In this document: piece after piece, positions 7,497 to 11,360 of the stretch | Layout: the number at the start of each line of letters is the position of its first letter | Numbering within the stretch: the stretch's first letter is position 1 | Assembly: GCA_947505995.1 (NCBI GenBank) | Contig: CANNNB010000061.1 | Location: 1 to 11,360, forward strand | Direction of reading: 5' to 3' | Length of the DNA stretch: 11,360 nucleotides | From: Comamonadaceae bacterium | GTDB lineage: Bacteria > Pseudomonadota > Gammaproteobacteria > Burkholderiales > Burkholderiaceae | Translations under genes and position numbers: made by a program | The notes under the pieces: generated by a model | The model's input: only the letters and a program-made list of their open reading frames with translations | Databases searched by the model: none | What the model was told of the DNA's origin: nothing

Positions 7497-7500
7497 GTAC

Positions 7501-7530
7501 TTGAAATATTCATATAGGAACAGCTATACT
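7501..7530 (+). promoter_or_regulatory. sigma70-like promoter of the TnpB-like/secretion genes, probably leaderless
   Basis: TTGAAA at 7501-7506 matches the -35 consensus in 5 of 6 positions and TATACT at 7525-7530 matches the -10 in 5 of 6, with an 18-nt spacer. Transcription would start about 6-9 nt later, at 7536-7540, immediately before or at the ATG of the gene at 7541. No Shine-Dalgarno sequence lies before that ATG, so a leaderless mRNA is the simplest reading. It is the best promoter in the window. Confidence 0.65.
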
Positions 7531-7546
7531 CGCTTCCTATATGAAT
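7508..7546. promoter_or_regulatory. perfect 13-bp inverted repeat over promoter and start codon (candidate operator)
   Basis: ATTCATATAGGAA (7508-7520) and TTCCTATATGAAT (7534-7546) are exact reverse complements separated by 13 nt. The left arm fills the spacer between -35 and -10; the right arm covers the predicted transcription start and the ATG at 7541-7543. A protein bound to both arms would block RNA polymerase. Because the transcript should begin inside the right arm, an mRNA hairpin is unlikely unless transcription starts further upstream. The binder is unknown; autoregulation by the downstream protein is one option. Confidence 0.65.
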
Positions 7547-8185
7547 TCTTTCATTCGTGTTCCACTTACCACATCGCCCGAGCAATTCGAGCGTTTGTTG
7601 GCATTGCAGGCTGCTTTTGCAGAGGTCTGTAATGCTCTCTCGCCCGAGGTACAAAAGAGCAAAGTATGGAACAGGGTGGCTTTGCACCACTTGCATTACC
7701 GCCATTTGCGCGAGAAGTTTCCCGCCTTAGGTTCACAAATGGTTTGCAATGCCATATACGCGGTCTCTCGTACTTCTCGCTTGATTTTTCAAACACCTGC
7801 CAGTCCGTTTAGTTTGGCGAAGTTAGGCGCAAAACCTTTACCTTTGTTGAATTTTGCCAACAGTTGTCCTGTTTATTTCGATCGCCACACCTTGAGCATC
7901 AAGGGAACGCAGTTGTCTTTGTTCACCTTGGATGGCCGCATGCACTTTGAGCTAACTTTGCCTGCTGAGCAGCTTTTGTTGTTTAAAGTAGCTAAATTAC
8001 GTGAAATTTCATTAACTCGCCGCTTAGACAACTTGTTTGAGCTTTCTTTCTGGCTTGACACCACCGTGACTCCGCAAATTGTGGTCACTTCGTCTGCGGC
8101 TGTCCTTGCCGCACTGGCTACCCCCTTGCCTGAGGGCTCCTCGTCCCTCATCCCCGATTATGTTTCTGTAGAGGTTGCTTTATGA
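7541..8185 (+). CDS. TnpB-like N-terminal-domain protein lacking RuvC (possible domesticated regulator)
   Basis: A 214-residue protein that I read as the N-terminal half of an IS200/IS605-type TnpB (Cas12-ancestor) protein. Residues 5-80 follow the family's opening: strand FIRVPL, TSPEQFERLL, AFAEVCNALS, then NRVALHHLHYRHLREKF and QMVCNAIYAVSR, matching the usual N-x-LHH/Y-x-x-R-x-x-F-x-x-x-x-Q-x-x-x-x-A-I-x-x-V pattern. Residues 110-175 (PVYFDRHTLSIKG, LSLFTLDGR, NLFELSFWLD) match the beta-barrel segment that precedes RuvC. The RuvC motifs (GVDxG, the catalytic Glu, the C-terminal Asp) and the zinc-ribbon CxxC pairs are missing; the last 40 residues are unrelated Ala/Ser/Pro-rich sequence. 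Nucleic-acid binding without cleavage is inferred. ATG 7541 begins exactly at the family's first strand. The stop overlaps the secretion ATPase start (ATGA). No database search was possible. Confidence 0.6.
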   Translation: MNSFIRVPLTTSPEQFERLLALQAAFAEVCNALSPEVQKSKVWNRVALHHLHYRHLREKFPALGSQMVCNAIYAVSRTSRLIFQTPASPFSLAKLGAKPLPLLNFANSCPVYFDRHTLSIKGTQLSLFTLDGRMHFELTLPAEQLLLFKVAKLREISLTRRLDNLFELSFWLDTTVTPQIVVTSSAAVLAALATPLPEGSSSLIPDYVSVEVAL

Positions 8186-9924
8186 AGCCCCATTCACCCC
8201 CCTCCGAACTCTCGCAAGCGCTAGAGCCACTGCGTCCCGAAATTTATCGAGCCATTGGTTTCAGCTTGATCATCAGTTTTTTGGCGCTTTCACCCACGGT
8301 TTACATGCTGGAGGTCTACGACCGCGTGGTCAACAGCCGCAGCGACGTCACCTTGCTCATGCTCACCCTCATGGTGATTTTGGCTTATGCAGTCATGGAA
8401 CTTTTGGAAAAAGTGCGCGGTGCCTTGATGCGCGCATCGGGCGTGCTTTTGGATGCGGCATTGTCCAAGCGTGTTTACGATGCCATGTTCACGGGCTTTT
8501 TCAAGCGCCAATTGGGCGGCAACATGCAAGTGCTGAACGACTTGAAGCTGGTCCGAGAGTTTTTGGCCAACCCTGCCTTGATGGCGGTCATGGAGGCGCC
8601 TGTGGCCTTGGTGGCGCTGGCCTTGATTTTTGCCATCAGTCCCATTTTGGGTTGGTCTGCTGTGGTTGGGGCTTTGGTGCAAGTGGCCATCACTTGGATG
8701 AACGAGCGCGCTTCACGCAAGCCACTAATGGAGGCCAACCTTGCTGCCATGAACGCACAGCAGTTTGCCGATGCATCGCTGCGCAATGCGCATGTGATGG
8801 AGTCGATGGGGATGCTCGATGCGGTACATAGCCAATGGCAAAAACGCCAGAAAAACTTTTTAGCATTGCAGGCGCAAGCTTCTGAGGGAGCTGGATTTTG
8901 GACGGCCATGTCCAAACTCTTACAGTTGGTCATGTCGTCGTTGTTGCTGGGTTTGGGTGCATGGCTGTTACTAAGCAACTCCCTCAATGGTGGCGCTAGC
9001 ATGATGATCATTGGCTCTGTATTGGGTGCTCGTGTGTTGGCACCCTTAAGCCAATTGGTGGCACAGTGGAATGCGGTGGTCAATGTGCGCAGTGCTTGGG
9101 CACGCTTGGAGGGCTTATTGGCGCAAGTGCCGCCTAAGCCAGAAGCGATGGCACTGCCCGCACCCAAAGGCTATTTAACGGTGGAAGGTTTGATGGCGGG
9201 TGCACCCGGCCAGCAAGTGCCCATTGTGCGCGGCGTTCAGTTTGGTTTGGCTAAGGGCGAAGTGTTGGCCGTGGTGGGGCCATCGGCTTCTGGCAAAACC
9301 ACTTTGGCGCGTTTGCTGGTGGGCTTATGGCCTGCCATGAGCGGCAAAGTGCGTTTAGATGGCGCCGATGTGTACACGTGGGACAAATCAGAACTCGGCC
9401 CTTACCTAGGCTACTTGCCCCAAGGCGTTGAATTATTAGAAGGCAGCTTGGCAGAAAACATTGCGCGTTTTGGCGAGGTCGACATGGCGCAGGTAGAAGC
9501 CGCTGCACGTTTGGTGGGTTTGCACGAACTCATTATGAGCATGCCGCAGGGCTACAACAGCCCTATTGGGCGCGACGGTGCCATGCTGTCGGGCGGACAG
9601 CGCCAGCGAGTAGGCTTGGCCCGTGCCCTTTATGGCAAGCCCGTGTTTGTGGTGCTAGACGAGCCCAACTCAAGTTTGGACGAGGCGGGTGATTTGGCAT
9701 TGGCCAATGCCATTGCCGCATTGAAACAATTGGGCACCACCTTTGTGGTCATGACGCATCGCACCAGTGTGCTGGGCGTGGCCGACAAGATGCTCATCAT
9801 GCGCGATGGCGCACAGCAAGCCTTTGGCCCGCGCGACGAAGTGTTGGCCGCCTTGCAAAAAGCGCAGCAGCCTGTGTCTGTTTCAGCGCCTGAAACAAAC
9901 ACCATTACTGCACCTGCTGCTTGA
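8182..9924 (+). CDS. type I secretion ABC transporter (permease-ATPase, PrtD family)
   Basis: A 580-residue half-transporter: an N-terminal membrane domain fused to an ATPase, which energises one-step export of an unfolded protein through an inner-membrane/adaptor/TolC-type channel. The start shows the PrtD-family block SLIISFLALSPTVYMLEVYDRVV (about 29-51). Six membrane segments fit in residues 25-305, and there is no C39-like N-terminal domain. In the ATPase, Walker A is GPSASGKTT (366-374, K372), the Q-loop is Q414, the signature is LSGGQ (469-473), Walker B ends VVLDE (490-494), the D-loop is SSLD (497-500) and the switch His is H526. All catalytic residues are present. Its ATG overlaps the stop of the TnpB-like gene, so translation is probably coupled. 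A second homologous transporter follows 27 nt downstream, suggesting a heterodimer. The substrate, adaptor and outer-membrane genes are not in the window. Confidence 0.92.
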   Translation: MKPHSPPSELSQALEPLRPEIYRAIGFSLIISFLALSPTVYMLEVYDRVVNSRSDVTLLMLTLMVILAYAVMELLEKVRGALMRASGVLLDAALSKRVYDAMFTGFFKRQLGGNMQVLNDLKLVREFLANPALMAVMEAPVALVALALIFAISPILGWSAVVGALVQVAITWMNERASRKPLMEANLAAMNAQQFADASLRNAHVMESMGMLDAVHSQWQKRQKNFLALQAQASEGAGFWTAMSKLLQLVMSSLLLGLGAWLLLSNSLNGGASMMIIGSVLGARVLAPLSQLVAQWNAVVNVRSAWARLEGLLAQVPPKPEAMALPAPKGYLTVEGLMAGAPGQQVPIVRGVQFGLAKGEVLAVVGPSASGKTTLARLLVGLWPAMSGKVRLDGADVYTWDKSELGPYLGYLPQGVELLEGSLAENIARFGEVDMAQVEAAARLVGLHELIMSMPQGYNSPIGRDGAMLSGGQRQRVGLARALYGKPVFVVLDEPNSSLDEAGDLALANAIAALKQLGTTFVVMTHRTSVLGVADKMLIMRDGAQQAFGPRDEVLAALQKAQQPVSVSAPETNTITAPAA

Positions 9925-9932
9925 AAAGTGTC

Positions 9933-9950
9933 TTCTTAGAAAAATAAGAA
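9933..9950 (+). promoter_or_regulatory. small inverted repeat over the ribosome binding region of the second transporter
   Basis: TTCTTA (9933-9938) and TAAGAA (9945-9950) are exact reverse complements around a GAAAAA loop, directly before ATG 9952. The right arm supplies the only purine-rich segment available as a Shine-Dalgarno site. A weak hairpin could lower initiation on the second gene relative to the first. With 6 A/T-rich pairs it may be trivial. Confidence 0.3.
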
Positions 9951-9951
9951 C

Positions 9952-11360
9952 ATGAAAATTTCTGACATATTCAATCGCAACGAGCTGACGCGCACGCTGT
10001 GGGACTTCCGCTTTGAGTTCATGGTGGCCGGCCTCTTTAGCATGATGGCCAACTTGCTGATGCTAGCACCCACGCTCTACATGCTGCAGGTGTTTGACCG
10101 AGTAATGGTCAGCCAAAATACCGGCACCTTGTTGGTGGTCTCGATCATCACTTTGTTCTTTTTGGTGGTGCTATCGTTTTCAGAATGGGCCCGTTCCAAA
10201 TTGTTGGTGCGCTCTGGCATTCGAATGGACCAAATGATCAGTCGCAAGCTTTTTCATGCCAGCTACGTAGCTCATTTGAACCCCGCAGTGGCCAACCCTT
10301 CTAGGGAGTTTACCGGTCTAACCGAGCTGCGTCAGTTCCTCACGGGCAATGGCATCTTTGCGTTCTTTGATGCACCTTGGGCGCCCATTTACATTGCGGT
10401 GCTTTTCCTGTTGCACCCTTGGCTGGGTGTCATGGCCTTGGGGTTTGCTGCTGTGCAATCGGTTCTGGCATGGTGGGGCAGTAATGCGACCAAGCCTGCG
10501 CAGGCACAGGCCAGCAAATCGCAACAAGAGGTGTCGGGCTATTTACAAAGCAAGTTTCGCAATGCCGAGGTCATAGAGTCGATGGGCATGGTCAGGCATT
10601 TGTACCGCCGCTGGGCCGAGCGCAATGCCAAGGCCATGGGTGCGAATTTGAATGCCCAAGATGTGGCCAGCCGCGTCACGGCCTGGAGCAAGTTTGTGCG
10701 TTACACGCAGCAGTCGCTGGCCTTGGGCGGCGGTGCTTTGTTGGTGATTCATGGTGAGTTGTCTCCCGGCGCTATGATTGCCGCCAACGTGCTCATGACG
10801 CGCGCTCTGGCGCCTATCGATTTGATGGTGGGCACATGGAGCGGATTTTTAAATGCACGCGAAGCGTTTCACCGCTTGTCTGAATTGTTAGAAGCGCATC
10901 CCATGCGCGACATTCCCGCCATGGGCATTGAACCCAAAGGTGATGTGGTGCTAAGAGATGTGGTGGCTTCTGCTCCAGGTCGCGACACCCCTATCTTGCA
11001 AGGTGTCAGCGCCATCATGCCGCCTGGCACCGTAACTGTGGTGCTGGGTGCTTCTGGTTCTGGCAAGTCCACCTTGGCCCGCGTGTTGTTGGGTATCTGG
11101 CCACATTCAGCTGGCCAGGTATTGCTCGATGGGCAAGCCATTGGCAAGTGGAACCGAATGGAGTTAGGGCCGCATGTAGGGTATTTGCCGCAAGACATCG
11201 AATTGTTTGATGGCACCATTGCCGAAAACATTGCACGTTCAGGCAATGTGGAATCTGAGAAGGTGATTGAAGCTGCAGAAGCAGCGGGCTTGCACGCCAT
11301 GATTTTGCGATTTCCAAAGGGCTACGACACCCCCATGGGCGAAGCCGGTGGTTTGTTATC
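9952..11360 (+). CDS. second type I secretion ABC transporter (PrtD family), cut by the window end
   Basis: An open frame from ATG 9952 runs uninterrupted for 469 codons to the window edge. The N-terminal block SMMANLLMLAPTLYMLQVFDRV is the PrtD-family hallmark, followed by the paired membrane segments ending in APIDLMVGTWSGFLNAREAF. Walker A is GASGSGKST (366-374, K372) and the Q-loop is in GYLPQ (Q414); both fall at exactly the same residue numbers as in the preceding transporter. IAENIARSGN precedes the signature, and the window ends at GEAGGLLS, just where LSGGQ should start, so completeness of the second catalytic half cannot be judged. The protein is a distinct paralogue, not a copy. 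Together the two probably form a heterodimeric pump, or two alternative homodimers, for a type I secretion substrate. An adaptor (HlyD family) gene is expected downstream. Confidence 0.9.
   Translation, partial: MKISDIFNRNELTRTLWDFRFEFMVAGLFSMMANLLMLAPTLYMLQVFDRVMVSQNTGTLLVVSIITLFFLVVLSFSEWARSKLLVRSGIRMDQMISRKLFHASYVAHLNPAVANPSREFTGLTELRQFLTGNGIFAFFDAPWAPIYIAVLFLLHPWLGVMALGFAAVQSVLAWWGSNATKPAQAQASKSQQEVSGYLQSKFRNAEVIESMGMVRHLYRRWAERNAKAMGANLNAQDVASRVTAWSKFVRYTQQSLALGGGALLVIHGELSPGAMIAANVLMTRALAPIDLMVGTWSGFLNAREAFHRLSELLEAHPMRDIPAMGIEPKGDVVLRDVVASAPGRDTPILQGVSAIMPPGTVTVVLGASGSGKSTLARVLLGIWPHSAGQVLLDGQAIGKWNRMELGPHVGYLPQDIELFDGTIAENIARSGNVESEKVIEAAEAAGLHAMILRFPKGYDTPMGEAGGLL

Larger units (their letters stand above)
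7133..7540. other. 408-nt intergenic region with several inverted repeats
   Basis: This divergent gap lies between the cyclophilin start (- strand) and the TnpB-like gene (+ strand). It contains no open frame with family resemblance. It holds a possible 24-residue peptide gene (7220-7294), a perfect TATAAT hexamer at 7393-7398 without a convincing -35, and small inverted repeats: ACCAAT/ATTGGT (7174-7190), the palindrome GTTGCAAC (7314-7321), GTTTTTG/CAAAAAC (7407-7432) and ACTTTC/GAAAGT (7431-7452). It ends in the promoter and dyad listed separately. A structured non-coding RNA is possible but not shown. Confidence 0.6.

Noticed and set aside
7133..7540. CRISPR array or tRNA gene in the intergenic region
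   Set aside because: There is no series of regular repeats with unique spacers; only two imperfect motif copies occur, and no cloverleaf with CCA-compatible ends could be drawn.
7508..7546. The 13-bp dyad as an intrinsic terminator
   Set aside because: The stem is A/T-rich, has a 13-nt loop, is not followed by a T-run, and lies within promoter elements ahead of a gene.
7172..7705. Minus-strand frame of 177 codons across the intergenic region and the TnpB-like start
   Set aside because: Its residue pattern resembles no family and lacks a good start site, and its 3' half reads antisense through a frame with clear TnpB-like motifs. It is a chance open frame.
7541..8185. The TnpB-like gene as a decaying insertion-sequence remnant
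   Set aside because: The frame is intact, starts at a strong promoter, ends in an overlap with the next gene, and no TnpA or recognisable transposon end is seen. A remnant would rarely keep all of these, although it cannot be excluded without comparison to relatives.
8175..8831. Plus-strand frame of 218 codons overlapping the first secretion ATPase
   Set aside because: It is out of frame with a fully motif-bearing PrtD-type gene and is rich in Cys, His and Gly, the usual signature of a shadow frame.
8475..9167. Minus-strand frame of 230 codons inside the first secretion ATPase
   Set aside because: It is antisense to conserved transporter sequence, and its composition reflects the opposite strand; no domain is visible.

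Overview
The window looks like chromosomal DNA of a Gram-negative bacterium. The best guess is a beta-proteobacterium of the Burkholderiales, perhaps near Comamonadaceae. That guess rests on moderate G+C, tightly packed genes, three outer-membrane-type lipoproteins and PrtD-type secretion ATPases; there is no rRNA or other phylogenetic marker, so the genus stays open.

Left block (1-4207, + strand). After the last codons of an upstream gene come two small class I SAM-dependent methyltransferases and two family-4-type glycosyltransferases. The two methyltransferases overlap by 4 nt, as do the two glycosyltransferases, and only 21 nt separate the pairs, so this is one transcription unit. Its likely job is to build and methylate a surface glycan, such as an exopolysaccharide, O-antigen or glycan on a secreted protein. 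The first glycosyltransferase carries an unexplained C-terminal helical extension.

Middle block (4282-7132). Two + strand lipoprotein genes lie 4 nt apart: a small cysteine-containing lipoprotein, then a 523-residue lipoprotein made of five PKD-like beta-sandwich repeats. They converge on a - strand gene for a lipoprotein cyclophilin with an N-terminal Ig-like domain. An imperfect hairpin at 6282-6311 separates the convergent genes and may end transcription in one or both directions.

Intergenic stretch (7133-7540). These 408 nt hold no conventional gene. They contain a possible 24-residue membrane peptide, several inverted repeats and an imperfect duplicated motif. At the right end is a sigma70-like promoter that runs straight into the next start codon and is overlaid by a perfect 13-bp inverted repeat.

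Right block (7541-11360, + strand). The first gene encodes a 214-residue protein that reads like the front half (helical region plus beta-barrel) of an IS200/IS605-type TnpB, the ancestor family of Cas12. The RuvC nuclease and zinc ribbon are absent. Its stop codon overlaps the start of a type I secretion ABC transporter of the PrtD family, and a second, different PrtD-type transporter follows 27 nt later and runs off the window. The layout suggests a domesticated, nuclease-less TnpB fragment that may regulate, or be co-regulated with, a two-ATPase type I secretion system. This is the most unusual part of the window. The TnpB relation comes from recognising sequence patterns by eye and has not been confirmed by a profile search or structure prediction.
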